Shown here in pieces: positions 25,250 to 37,583 of a stretch of DNA of 64,000 nt. The stretch covers positions 2,728,001 to 2,792,000 of the forward strand of contig JAITYX010000074.1 of NCBI GenBank assembly GCA_021018815.1, read 5' to 3'. The position numbers and the translations under genes are program-made. This DNA comes from Talinum fruticosum (lineage: Eukaryota > Streptophyta > Magnoliopsida > Caryophyllales > Talinaceae). Within the stretch, counting starts at the first letter, position 1; the number at the start of each line of letters is the position of its first letter. The notes beneath the pieces were generated by a model that saw only the letters and a list, made by a program, of their open reading frames with translations, ran no database searches and was not told the DNA's origin.

Positions 25250-27112
25250 CGTAGTTAAAAACAAATATTAACGTCGTTATCTCACTCTTTAATTATTTTT
25301 TAATCAATATTAGTTTTTTTCGATTGATAAATGCCAAAGAATGAAAGCTTTTGGAGTGCAAATACCACACAAATACCGGTTAAACCATAATTACAGCAAG
25401 TAAACAATATATATGAAATCACTTAACTGAACATGATAGAGATTGCATTGAAATTTCTGGCGAGCTCTTCAATTCCATAAATAATGTCTTGTTTCCAAGT
25501 TTTGGACTTAAGACGACTCTCCATTTAATAAAATGAATTAATGCTATTGAGTTTATGGTCTGCCGCTCAAAGATTATTCCATTCTTCTGCATCCATACGC
25601 TCCGAGTTGTTGTAAACTAGGTAGACATCTAGATTTTCTTTTTGATGGAGTTCTTAATTCTTATGCTTACCCAACTATCATACAAGTTCCTCAAATGAAC
25701 TTAGCAATTAGCAATTAGCAATTCTTGTGCTTTATCAATATTAGCATTCAGGAGTTCTTGGATTATAATACCATTATGTTTTCATTTTTTTTTATCATTC
25801 TAGCATTATGTTGTTTTTCTTTTACTTAATACTACTATATTTATTATTTTAGATACACACTAACACTTAATAAACCAATAAGCCACTATAGCATGTTAAG
25901 ACCCATTAAATTTTTTTTTTTTTTGATTTTTGCTGTGAATAACAATCTAATCTCGTCCCATAATTAATCCAACATTGCCTCTATGTTATTACCAAATGTT
26001 GTCCTCATTCCCACTCTCTCTCCTCCCCCACCCCTTCATCTATTTATCCTCTACCATTGCTCTCTCCTCCCCCGCCCCTTCACCTCTCTATCCTCTACCA
26101 TTGCTCTCTCATCCCCCACTCCTCCATCTCTCTATCCTCTACCATTGTACAACTAGTGCTGAATCTGCCTCAAGTTCCCCATGTATTTATTTGACGAAAA
26201 ACCATACCCTCTAAAATTACAAATTAACAATGATTGACTTCTAGTGATTATACAAAATGGAAGTTTTATCAATCTACTTGGCAAAAAAGTGGAGACCAAT
26301 TATTCAATAAAAATTATATAATAATTTATTTAAAGATATTTCTAACAATCATGTCCATTATAAGTTGACATTTTTATATCCATTGAATTCAGTAGGAGTT
26401 TTGGTTTTGGTAGGTTTATTGAATTGATGGATTTGGGAGCTCAGTGCCAAGAGCAGTAGCATCAGGAAGAAAATAGTGAGTGACATGGGATTGTTAGCCT
26501 TCGCCCGCTGCCTCTAATGATTACCTACAATGGGGGTGGATGCGAATGAGGTTATCATCGTAGTATTTGTTGTAAGATGGACTGGCGGGATGAGGAAGAG
26601 GAGGTAGATTCATTTTAGTTGTCAGATAGAGATATGGAGAATTTGAGGGAGATTCGAGTACTAGCTACGAAATAGGGAAGATATAGAGAGATGGAAGGGT
26701 GAGGGAGAAGAGAAAGTGGGACCATGGTAGCAATTGTTAATGGCATAGAGGCAATGGTGAATGACGCATGGGAGGAGAGAGACTAGATAGTTATTTAATG
26801 CAAAAAAAAAAAAAACTAAAAATGTCAAAATAAGTTTTAACCTACTATAATGGGTTATTGGATTACCAAGTGCTAGTTTGGATCTAAAATAAAGAACATA
26901 GTGGTAATAAGGGAAAGAAAAATAATACAATGGTAAAATAAAAAAATAAAAAAATAGAGTGTTATTAAGGGAAAGAAAAATAATACAGTGGCAGAATAAA
27001 AAAACTGAAAATAGAGTGATATTATGATCGAAGAACCCTAGCAATTAGCAATACTCATCATATGAGTTTGCAAGACAAGAGACGCCAGGTGATTCTCTCT
27101 TTCTTTTCTCTA
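25250..27112 (-). repeat. Dispersed repeat, copy A (interrupted)
   Basis: Aligns closely with 54310-54895: both contain GTTAAAAACA, AAAGCTTTTGGAGT, TTTCTGGCGAGCTCTTCAAT, TCTTCTGCATCCATA and GAGTTTGCAAGACAAG in the same order. Copy A is split by the MULE-type element at 25751-27038. On the minus strand the unit ends in CTTTGGCATTTATCAATC plus an A-rich tract, a style seen at LINE 3' ends, so a LINE origin is possible but not shown. Confidence 0.85.
25751..27038. mobile_element. Non-autonomous MULE-type element, 1288 bp, 9-bp target duplication
   Basis: Long inverted ends: GGAGTTCTTGGATTATAATA on the left and, inverted, GGGTTCTTCGATCATAATAT on the right, with pairing continuing imperfectly for over 150 bp (poly-purine and GGGTCTTAAC/ACCTACTATA parts). 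Flanks are TAGCATTCA (25742-25750) and TAGCAATTA (27039-27047), a 9-bp duplication with two changes. The paralog at 54.8 kb has TAGCAATTA once with no insert. No transposase inside; CT-rich tandem blocks at 26000-26150 account for its ORF. Confidence 0.85.
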
Positions 27113-27414
27113 CTCCCCTGTCCAAATTAAAACCCACCATGAAAGAAATGATTTATTTAGGAGTTTTTCCCTTATTACTGGGCTTATTTATTTTTTTCTG
27201 ATATTTTATTTTGTATCACCAATTTGTCATTTACTGACTTTAGTATCCTGCATCTTCTTGCTATTAGTATCATCTTTTTCATTCTATACCTCCTATAATA
27301 TATTCTCTTCTACTGTTACCAGGCCTATACCTCTTGTTCTGTAAGAATTTAAGATAATTTTATTTTTTAAATTTTATTATTAATATAAAATTTTTAATTT
27401 TTTCTTTTTACAGG

Positions 27415-27541
27415 GTAAGCAAGCCACTTTCCGAACCCTCTATCTCGAGTGAAAGCCCGGAAGGTTTTGAATGGCCGAGAGAGAAAGGGGAGGTGTCAAA
27501 CCTCCTTCACATTCCCCCGCAAAATTTCCTATTGAGAAAAT
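27415..27541 (+). other. Orphan exon-like island
   Basis: A 127-base GC-balanced block in AT-rich DNA. It follows a pyrimidine tract ending TTTTACAG (to 27414) and ends at a CCTGGG/GTGAGG donor-like junction. From ATG at 27470 it reads MAERERGGVKPPSHSPAKF and continues IEKIVPPAEPG. No partner exon was found on either side and the protein was not recognised. It may be a displaced exon of a broken or captured gene. Confidence 0.35.
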
Positions 27542-27559
27542 TGTCCCCCCAGCTGAACC

Positions 27560-30090
27560 TGGGGTGAGGAAGGAATTAAAAAAATTCTAAAAAATATAAT
27601 AATATTTTTTAAAGTTTCTATTATTTTAAATTCAATTGTTACTATATGAACCTCATTTGTGAGCAACTAGGAGAGTTATAATAATTTTTTTCGAATCAAG
27701 GAGGATTATCAAGGATAAATAAAATATGGGAATTCTTTTTCAATCTTGCTAAATAACAATATGAATTATACTCTAAGTATAAGAAATCTTAAATATGTTG
27801 GTCTCATTAATTATAATTGTTTATTTTTCTTAAATTTGTATACTTTCTTTTTTATAATGATTTGCTTACTTTCTTTTTTATAATGATTTGCTTAATTACT
27901 TATTTATGACATATAAAAAACTATCACAGTAGTATTTTAGAGTTTTTGGTAATTTGATGTCTTCGTTTAATACAATTTAATAATTTATTATATTAACCTT
28001 TTTTGCATGGAAAACTATATTTATTTAGTTATTTATACAATCATTAATATTAAACAGCATAGCATCCTACATAACAATCCCACATGTCATTCATACGTGA
28101 ACTCTACCTAACTTTTAATATGTACTGGTGTGAATTTCGTATTTTACACGGATATGTGATATTATTTAAATAGTTGATATATTGTTATAAATATTAAATA
28201 TATATTTCTTGTAAATTATAGACATTAGCTTTATATTAATACATATGGAGGTTTTATAATCTAAAGGTGACTATTAGAAGGAAGAATGTAAATTTTGACT
28301 TACTTAATGAAAAAAATATGATTCTTAATCATGTGAACCTATAAAATAGGTTGTCAACTTATCATTTTCTCCTACCAGATTTTCGAGTTGAGACATATCT
28401 GTCTCACTTTGTTAGCATCAACCTCCTTTAAATATGTGTGTTTATTGTTGATTTTTGTTGTAGAAGTATTGCATATGGTGCTACTTGATTAATAAAAAAT
28501 TTGAACATATTATAACAAAATGATTACTCAATATACATAAAATAAACACATTTAATAAAAAAATAATAACAAAAATTAAACATCACAACAATGAAATACA
28601 CAACTATTAATTTCTTCTCAAAATAGTGTTCTACATTTGCCCAATCTTGTTTGTCTTCTCGATGCTATACTTGTATAAAATCCATAGGTTGATGATGGAG
28701 ATGAAGAGCGCTATTAAGGACTAATCAGTCAATTCATTAGTAGTCGATTGCTTCTTGTAACAGAAATTTTTATTGAAAAAAAAAGCAATGGCACATGGTG
28801 TTTTGCTAGCCAAATACTCATCCCAAAGTTTCGAATAAAAATACTCAATAAACATAACATAGGTTACATATACGATTAAAACAAATAATAACTTTGGCCA
28901 AGATTCTTCATTATTATGATGCTCCAAAATTCATAATCATCAGTTTGGTCTCAACGACTAATTAACTAGTGATAAGCGCAACAGATAAAGAAGATTAGAA
29001 GCGTTATCACCCTCTAAAACAAAGAGTAAGGCAGTTTCCAAAAATATAATATGAACATGAACCCATGCACGGCATTTGTGAATGTAAAGTTCAAAATATT
29101 TATGACGTCAAGCTTTTATAACATAAACAAGATGTCAAGTTTAACAATACCGTAATGATTATAATTTATTTAAACATTAAATAGACAACTCCCAACCAAC
29201 ACTTTCTGACTATCACATGGGCCTCTAAGTCTTGTTGACCAAAATAAACACATTTACTTTTTGCTTCCATCAACAAAATAAAATAAAGAAAACATTTCGA
29301 AATGGTGAGCGGAACTCAAAACATTCATCCTTGTGCCATAATGAAATTTACATAAAGTTATTTGTGAGCACGTATATTTCAATTCATTTAAAATAAAATG
29401 GGAAGAGAATAATTAAAACATTTGTTAGTTTATGATCTGATCGGAACCCTTACAATCATTAGTTTCCTTACATATGTGCATACCCAAACTGATCGGGAAG
29501 TTCAATTAATAATAGTCAAATATAAATGATAGGATCATGATGTGATCATGATATAATAATATTGATATGGTTCGGTCACACGTTAATATGTGACAAATAT
29601 TACTTGAAATGGTTTTTTTACATCCTGAAAACTATTTTGTTATTAATATACAGACATATGAATTTTCATTAGGCACAAGCAATAAATATACCTTAAGTAG
29701 CTTGCTTTTCCTCTTTCCTTTGACGTTTATGAGTGATTGACCTAGATGACTGATGTTGGTAGCCTTACTTAAAATTGAAATAAAATAATTCATTAACAAA
29801 ATTATAGTTCTAATTAGGTTATGAATTTTAACTTTTTTGATAAATTATAACATCATATAATTTTTATTTTGCATAATACTTTTTTATTAATTAAATAATG
29901 TTAAGTATTTATTTTTACACATGTGCTAAAAACAACCTAGATCTGAAAGTAACCTCAACTTTGTGTAAAGAAAATTTATAATTCATGAACACCAAATTCT
30001 ATTAAACACCTTTTCTAGAGGTGCCACCAAAAACTTTTTTTATTTTTTCATGAAACCAGCAAGAACTTAATTAGCCCACAAAGTGTTAAT
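27560..30090. other. AT-rich intergenic DNA
   Basis: No gene recognised. Very AT-rich with short scattered ORFs and no clear terminal repeats. A duplicated ACTTTCTTTTTTATAATGAT occurs near 27842-27890. Confidence 0.5.
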
Positions 30091-30437
30091 TTATTTGGCA
30101 TATTCCATCCAACATACACGATTCATTGGTCTAAGAGAGACGGGGTAGAGTGGGGGAGGGGGAAATTGAGGTGCGGGTGTTCCGGGATGGTCGTAAAAAG
30201 AATCTATATTTCGCTGGAAAAATGGTGTTGTTTTTTTAATCGAACCTACATATAGCGTTTGTGGCTTTCCCCACACCAAAAAATGGTAGTACGAGGAACA
30301 CCATTCAATTTTCTTCGCACCACAGCTTGTCTCTTTGATTTGCTCCAGAATCAGTCTATTATGCCCGAGTGATTGTGGCCTTCTCCACCACTTTTGCAAT
30401 ACAAATGTATCATAGTTAGGGAAGTTTTGATAGAATT

Positions 30438-31056
30438 TGATTCGTGTATTTGCCGGACAGTTCCAACTTACCCGCCACGTCACTAGTCAATTGTGCCTAA
30501 TCAGTCGAATAAGGGAGGTATCAGCCCAAGCCAACCCTTAACGGGCCGGGTAAAAGCCCAAAGCCCACTAGGGTTAGGGTTTCCCTTAAACCACGGTAAA
30601 TTACTATTCTATCCCTTTAAAATCTCCCTATAAATATACACATCATTTCCCAACTCCGTGGGGCATGTTTTTCCACATTCCACAAATCTCATCTTTCTCA
30701 TAATCTCTCAAGCTTCTAAGTTATCAAGCTCTCAAGCTCTCAACGTTCATCAACGTTCATCAACATTCATCAACATTTATCCCAAGAGTTTCCATCTTCA
30801 AAAACCTCTCAACTCCCACGGAATTCCCCCACGCACATTGAGAAAGATTTCATCGATCCCTTCAATCAAGTCAATCACTAACTTGAGCATCGAAGGGCGT
30901 TCCCGGGATCCACCACCCGGGCTTCGCCTTTTGCAGGTTCAAGCAATCGCCACGCGGAATCGGATCGATCGTGTCACGTCCTCAGCACCGGAGCATTAAA
31001 TCCTTCCTCTCTCCGAATCATCATCCACATCATCAACTCGGTTTTCTTCGTAAACA
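30438..31056 (+). repeat. 5' LTR (619 bp) of a Ty3/gypsy-type retrotransposon
   Basis: Begins TGATTCGTGT and ends AAACA. It matches 39081-39694 along its whole length with scattered substitutions. The target duplication GAATT lies just outside (30433-30437 and 39695-39699). It holds a TATA box (TATAAATA, 30629-30636). A primer-binding-site-like TTTGGCGGCGTCTGTGGGGA follows within two bases. Confidence 0.95.
30574..30582 (-). promoter_or_regulatory. Telo-box (AAACCCTAA) in the 5' LTR
   Basis: TTAGGGTTT on the plus strand, 47 bases upstream of the LTR TATA box and next to several AGCCCA/GGGCC elements. Telo-boxes with site II-like motifs mark promoters of plant ribosomal protein and cell-cycle genes. 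The 3' LTR has CTAGGGTTT at the same place, so the motif is damaged there. Confidence 0.55.
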
Positions 31057-31089
31057 GTTTGGCGGCGTCTGTGGGGAGGAAGGTAGCAT

Positions 31090-34000
31090 ATGGTCGCCAG
31101 TGGCACTCGATCTCAATCTAAGATGATGCGCGACACGACCAACCCACCGGTCCCTCACCCTTATCGTTCAATGCCTACGGGGGCCAATCCCGCAATGCTC
31201 CTCAAATCGAGGACGCGGAATCACCTCAGCGGTCTACCGGCAACCGCCACACCCGGCCGGAGGGGTACGTCACCCCAGGGGCTCTTCATAACTTAATAGA
31301 GACCCTTAAAACGACTATCGCACAACAAGTGCAAGAACAGGTGCGAGCCACCATGGAACAACACATGCCTATCATGCCCTTCCACTACGCCCGGACTCCT
31401 GGGTACGGCACAACCCCGTGGGGAGGTCAGCCTGTTGGCTACTTCTCGAGCGGGATGCCCTCCCATGCAGCCCCAAAACAACCAACCGAGGCACCAACTA
31501 CGTTTGCTTCCGAGTAGCCAAGTGCCCTCCCGACAAGGCGTCACGAAGAAAGCGATGCTCGAGGGATTATCGAGACAAAGAAAGCTCTTCACAGAGCCAA
31601 TGAGAAGGTTGCCACTTCGGACACGGCCTCGACCCCTATGCCACCCACGGTAGGCATTCTGCCTGGTTCGAGGATCATGGCGATGCCCTTGCCCAAACAC
31701 GGAGCGAGGGCCCCGGGGAGCAGAAGGTCCGCCGGTCCTGCACGATCAGCTACACGTAGTCGCAATTCTCAGCAAGCCTACAATGCTCCAAGGCACGACC
31801 AAGAGCGGTCCGACGCCCGGGAGCGGGAGTGATCAAGAGAAAGGTGTCATGAGCAATCAAATCCGAAGGGTCCCGAGAAGTCGAGAGAGGACCAGGCACG
31901 CTCTTCCTCGATCCGAGAGGAGGAAGAGTCCTTCCCTGGTGGAAGTTCCATGCCACCAACCCCGCGTTGTTCCCGTCTTTGGCTCCGATTCAAGGCCGAC
32001 CCAACAAACTTTCAACACTCCATTTTCGAAGAAGATTATGAATGCTCCCCAAATGAAGAAGATAAAGGTCCCAAACATCGACCCATACAATGGCACAACT
32101 GATCCCGAAGATCACCTAGCGTACTATAACTCTCATATGTACGTGCGGGATGGGGACGATGCAACCTACTATCGATTCTTCCCTGCTACACTGAAGGGAG
32201 TCACGCAGAAATGGTTCAACAATCTTCCTCAAGGTAGCATCTCTTCCTTTGAAGAGCTATGCGAGAAGTTCATCGCACAATTTATCGCGAGTTGCAAGCA
32301 GAAGAAGACTAGTATCCGAAGGTTTGCTCGGGGAGAAGTTAAGTCACCCTAGAGGGGGTGAATAGGGTGATGGAAGATTTTTGAGAAAATCAAACTCTTT
32401 TGCACAGAATAGAGACAGAAACAGATTCCGAGTCTAGATTGGACTCGGAAAAGTGTAAACTCGGATATACGTGGAAACCCTCCCGGGGCGGAAAACCACT
32501 GGACGAGTGTCAATCCAGACACCAAGTCACATCCACTAATTGAATCCTCAATTACAATGAATATGACTACCCAGATTTGTTCCCAAACAAATCTATTACA
32601 ATTTTCCCAGGCTCAGAATTTACCTTATCCGACTGACCTAGTACTTCCAAGTTGAAGTTACCTTATCAACTTGGGATCCTCCAATTTTTCCCAGGGTTAG
32701 AAGTTCCCTTATCTAACCTAGTACTTCCAAACTGAGATAACCTTTACAGTTTGGGACAAGCTGAGTTGAGGTAACCTTTACAACTCAGTCGAGAGAGAAA
32801 GAGTAGAAGAGTAGTAAGAATTGCAATACAACTGACTTAGAAAAATACAACTCAGAATATTAGAATTACAATTTGGGAGTTGTATGCTAGAGAAGATGTT
32901 CAATATGGTCTCTCTTTTTCTTCCATTCGTCAGTTGAAATCTTGTGCTAAGGCTTCTATAAATAGTCTGCCTTGAAGAGATAGCCGTTGTGCCTCCAACG
33001 TCTTTCTGTTGAAGCTGTCCGAGTCAACTAGCCATTGTAACGGATAGTCCGAGTCACTCAGATTTCTGGACCACCTTGAAATAACCGTTGTGCCTTGGTC
33101 CTAGCTTCCAACAACTCGTTTTCCAGCTTTTGTAAAATGGAAAAGCAAAACGAAAAGACCGTTGGACACAGAAATAAAATATTACCCAAAACGAGTAGAG
33201 ACAAGGTCTGTCGGTAAGTTACGGGCTTTTCTAGAAATTCCGACTTTTTGTCCGGCGAGTGCTTTAACGGTCGAAGCCTTTTGCTTTTGCTTTTTCTTCA
33301 GATAATTGACATTAGAAAAACCTGCAAAAACATTAAGCGCAATGGTTCTCAAAGTATAAATATACTTTGGTTCATAATTAGATAAGGATTAGTCTAAATA
33401 AAGCATTTAATGACTAATTACCTTAATCTATTAATCTGAAATATTTCAAGTCTAATATTCAATATACTCAGATTCCAGATATGCTAAAACTCATAAATAA
33501 ATCATTCAATCTTAATGGGCACAAGAGTAATACAGACATTTTACAATTACGCACAATTAAACAAATAATAGCGTAGGCAAACTAAATGTCCGAGTCCGAC
33601 TAAGTGGGTCGAGAATCGAGTTCCGAGTGGGTTAGATCCGAGTCCGAGTTCAGTCAAGAATAAGTCATATTGAAATGATGAATTGTAAAGCATATGACTT
33701 AGTTAAATGAATTTTTTTAGGATGCTTCTTGCTTTATCCTAAATTTAGATGAATGCATGAAATCAAAACACATTCAAGGGGTTAGTCAGTCATACCTAAG
33801 TCTTCGATATCCACCTCTCCAAGATTAAGCAAGGGAGAAATGAGACTCTTAAAGACTATATCCGAAGGTTTCATGGAGAGGCCGTCCTTATCTCCGACCT
33901 GCTAGATGGAGTCTCCTACACTGCCTTCCTTAACGGACTCGAAGCGGAAGATTCAAATTTTCCCTCGTTGAACAAAAGGTGTCTACTTTGGCGAAGCACT

Positions 34001-34535
34001 CCGAAAGGCGGCTGACTTTATTCAGGCCACAGAGATTTGTGTAGAGGAAGGAGATTAAGTCGGGAAGAAAGGAGGAGATGGAAAATTTAATCCTCGCGAT
34101 GAAAAGAAGTTTTGGAGAAATGAAGTGGACCACCGATTCAACACCGACCCCTAAAGTATTCTGACAGAGATCAAAGGGCATCCCATGCTCAAGAAACCAC
34201 ATCCCATGTCCACTCCTGCAAAAGCGGGCGCTTTCAACAAATATTGCGAATTTCATTAACAAACCGGACACAACACCGCAAAGTGTCGCGCGTTAAAGAA
34301 GGTGCTTGGGGAGTTGGTGGATAACGGGCAAATTGATCGCTTTCTCAAAAAAGATACTCATGGAACACAAAAAGGTTCTTCAAGGCAGGGATATGAGCGC
34401 TATGATGATGCTGATGCTACTAAGATTGTAACCACCGTCGTTGGGGGATTTGTAGGGGCACGACCCTCTCTTCCTGGAAAGCTCACCTCGGGAGCGCTCA
34501 ACAAGTCCCGATCACCGGCCAGCCTCTGCCTGTGA
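31090..34535 (+). pseudogene. Degraded gag of the LTR element
   Basis: The best part is 31783-32325, with the retrotransposon gag core: DPEDHLAYYNSHM, TLKGVTQKWFNNLPQGSISS and FEELCEKFIAQFI. After the insertion it resumes at about 33802 (DIHLSKIKQGENETLKDYIRRF) and runs to a zinc-knuckle-like part at 34240-34330 (YCEFH, a stop, then TGHNTAKCRALKK). Frameshifts and stops are present upstream of 31783 and at about 34049, 34152 and 34257. Gag would form the particle in an intact relative. This copy cannot make it. Confidence 0.85.
32318..33807. repeat. 1.48-kb dispersed repeat inserted in gag, copy 1
   Basis: Splits gag between ggttt (32325) and TTCGATATCC (33802). It shares with 40950-42450 its start (GAAGGTTTGCTC), the line AGAGGGGTGAATAGGGTGAT (with small changes), ACGTGGAAACCCTCC, CTTATCTAACCTAGTACTTC-type blocks repeated internally, and its end (ATACCTAAGTCTTCGATA against GTACCTAATTCCTTGATA). 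No ORF. The class is not recognised. Exact borders are uncertain by about 10 bases because both copies share a few bases of flank. Confidence 0.75.
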
Positions 34536-34599
34536 AGGTGTCCACAATGACCTTCAAAGAACAAGATTTGAAAGGCATGGCCGCCCCACATAAGGATCC

Positions 34600-34915
34600 T
34601 TTGGTCATCACACTCGAAGATTTTGGAAGTCATAATCCGCGAGGTCCTTATCGACACGGGGAGCTCGGTAGACATCATCACCATGGAATGCCTAAGTCAG
34701 CTGAAGTATACCCCTCAGAATCTCATTTCCCTCGTCAACCCCGTCGTCGGATTCGGAGGGCAAACGATACACCGCATAGGCATGATCCGCCTACCAGTCG
34801 GGGTTGGAGAAAAACTCAAGGGCCGAAATATCTAAGTGAAATTCCTAGTGATCGACATCCCTTCCGCCTACAATGTCATCATTGGACGTCCCATCCTCAA
34901 CCAGATCAAAGCAGT
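34600..34915 (+). pseudogene. Retroviral-type aspartic protease remnant
   Basis: From 34623 the frame reads REVLIDTGSSVDIITMECL, with the D-T-G-S active-site motif near 34653, followed by VVGFGGQTIHRIGMIRLPV. One stop (near 34832) separates it from FLVIDIPSAYNVIIGRPIL, the second conserved protease part. In intact Tat-type elements the next domains would be reverse transcriptase, RNase H and integrase. None follows here. Confidence 0.85.
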
Positions 34916-35199
34916 CAGTCGCTCCATACCTTCTCCTCATGAAGTATGAGCTTGATGATAGATCTGTAAGTGAGATCTATGGAGAGCAAAGGTCGCGTGT
35001 GAAGGCTATGTAGTAAGCCTTCAACCTTTGATGGAGAAGCAGAAAGAGGAGGGGAAGACTCGTGATGATCCCAAGGGTAAGAAGCTAAAGGCGGAGCCCC
35101 AACCAAAGTCTCCAAGACTATGATGGTGTGTTTCACCACCACGGAAGATCATGTCAAGGTCCGGCTTGCGCCTCCCGAATACATCAAACTCATGAGATA

Positions 35200-36770
35200 A
35201 AGGGTGCTTATGTAAATAGTGCGAGCTTATTGTCCGGCATGGGGGTCTTTCTTTAAAGACCCACCCAGCCTAAGTCCCAAAGATTTTTATAAAGGAATCA
35301 CCCACGATTGGCGCGACTTTCCGAAAGCGCTCAACGGGGTCACACATTCCTCCCCTTTGTACGGACTTCGATCTTTTATTAATACAACGAGCAAGCTTTC
35401 CGCATCTTTATGTCTCATACTTTACTTTAAGATGGTCTTGGGGACATGAATAGGGGCTAATACGAACCCTTAGAGTGCCCGAGTCCTCGTTTCCTTTCGT
35501 TGTATTTTCTTAACTTTGTCACGGTTAAAAGAAAAAGTAAGGGCTAAGATGACCCCCTAAGGAAGCTACGTTGCTAGTTTTTTTCGTTGTATGTTTTTCA
35601 TTGCGCCGATTTTGGGGGCAACACCAGGGGCTAATACAACTCCCTAGGACAACCAAGTTGTAAAACTCAAAGAAGACCCAACTATGATGAAGGGTGATCA
35701 TGTACCCCAACCGGCAAGAAAGCAAAAATCAGCAACAATAAATAAAAAACAACGAGGCAAGTAAGCATTAAGTAAGCATCCAACAAGCATCAAGCAAGGA
35801 TCAGCCAAAAATAAAAGTTCAAGCAAAACGAATCAAAAAAGACTCATATCCTACGAAGAGTCATGGAAAGGGGGTCAATCCTCGGGGATCCCCCTCCTCT
35901 GGTCCTTCCTTCTCGGGGATAGACATGGCCAGAGAGCTTGACTCCAAAGTGAGACCTTCAGAGCAAGATCCAAGCATAAGACAAGTAAATGACAAGCATG
36001 AAGAGGTCGACTATGGTCTTCAGATGCGTACATTTGTCAAAAGAAGGCCTCTTGGACGAAAAAACATTGAGCGTACGCGACTCGATAAGTGAAGATCCCA
36101 TAGGATTATAGAGGATCCCTAAGAGACAGCACTTAAGCTCTCATTCATCGAAAAAAGCACAAGGTCAACGCCCTTGAAGAACACTTTTGTTCTGCAAGAA
36201 ACTATCCAACTTTATGAGGTTCAATCTACGACTGCTTATCTCCGGATTCCAGCAAAGGTCAATCGGGTGCCCACATTTTTTCTCAAAAATGAAGGGAGAG
36301 ATGGTTCGCAAATTGAAGACGAAGAAGTTTTTGGCCGTCAAGGCGCACGGTCATTATTATATCCCTAATACTAAACGTCGTTTGATGACATCAAGCTCGG
36401 AGGCAAACGAGAAGCTAATGAAGACCTCCAACATAAAATTGCGACTTGGGCACAATCAGAGGCACCCTACGAAGGGCCATACTAAAGAGTTGATATATTT
36501 GAGCTTAACGTGGAGTCAACACAGGCTCACTGAAAATGGGTTCAATTTTTCTCGATAAAAAAGGTCATTATGTTTCAACTAACAGAGCCGGGACCATCAT
36601 ATTTCCGCTTCGAATTGGATTGATATTTCCATCTGAAGTAGCCTATAATTTCTTCACTCTAAAATCGAGATCGGTATTTTTCCGTCCCCTTCGAAAATTT
36701 TTGCGCATAAAATTGGTTGGGAATGTTTCCCCAAAAATATGCCAACACAAAAAAGAGGCAGGCGCTGGAT
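35200..36770. other. Internal non-coding part of the LTR element
   Basis: No recognisable pol domain. Scattered ORFs up to 123 codons (36187-36558) match nothing I know. Confidence 0.6.
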
Positions 36771-37310
36771 TAGGGGGTCATCCGAGCGCGGGGAGTAGCG
36801 AAGGGGAAGGGTAGGCTCGAGGGGTCGACCACGGGGGTCGTCCGAGCGCAGGGGGAGAGGTCGTCCGAGCGCAGGGGGAGAGGTCGGCCTCGTGGGTCGG
36901 CCAGGGGGTCGTCCGAGCGCAGAGAGGCAGCGGGGGAGGGGTCGGCCATGGGGGTCAGCCGGGGAGACGTCCAAGCGCGGAGGAGCAGCGAAGGGGAGGG
37001 GTCGGCCTCGGGGTCGGCCAAGGGGGTCGGCCAGCGCGGGGAGCAACGAGGGGAGGGGTCGGCCAGGGGGTCGTCCGAGCGCGGAAAGCAGCGGGGAGGG
37101 GTCGGCTACTGGGGTCGGCCGGGGGTCATCCGAGCGCGGGAAGCGGCGGGGGTCGGCCACAAGGGTCGGCCAGGGGGTCGTCGAGCGCGGGAAGCGCGGG
37201 GAGTCGGCCTGAGGGGTCAGCCAGGGGGTTGTTCGAGCGTGGGGGAACAGCGGGGGAGGGGTCGGCCGGGGTCGGCCGGGGGGTCGCTTGTCTGGGGGCC
37301 TGTTATTGAG
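36770..37310 (+). repeat. GC-rich minisatellite
   Basis: Irregular tandem of GGTCGGCCAGGGGGTCGTC and CGAGCGCGGGGAGCAGCG-like units, about 30-60 bp each, roughly a dozen copies. It gives long artefact ORFs in both directions. Confidence 0.92.
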
Positions 37311-37583
37311 AGGTAGCGTAATTATTTGGGTTGGAGTCGTAACCTTTAAAAATTAAAAATTGCGTAACTTCGCAAAAAATTTCCGCAACGAAGCATATGA
37401 TTTCGGAGCCCAAACGTATCTTGACGTTAAGCAACGACTTAGCCTCCGAGAGCTAATAAGTCGAATTTCCAACTCCACAGGGGGACATCATTCGGAGTTA
37501 CGCTTAGCGATAACTTAGACTCCGGGAATTAAAAATCGCACTCCTAACTCCATAAAAGGAACACCCCTTAGAGGACACACAAT

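Noticed and set aside
30091..30483. 130-codon minus-strand ORF
   Set aside because: Runs across the retrotransposon insertion boundary at 30438. No domain seen and the C-terminal part is low complexity.
36654..37160. 168-codon ORF on the minus strand and 122-codon ORF on the plus strand
   Set aside because: Both are read-through of the GC-rich minisatellite (repeated RPLPS/DDP or GSA/RGR units).
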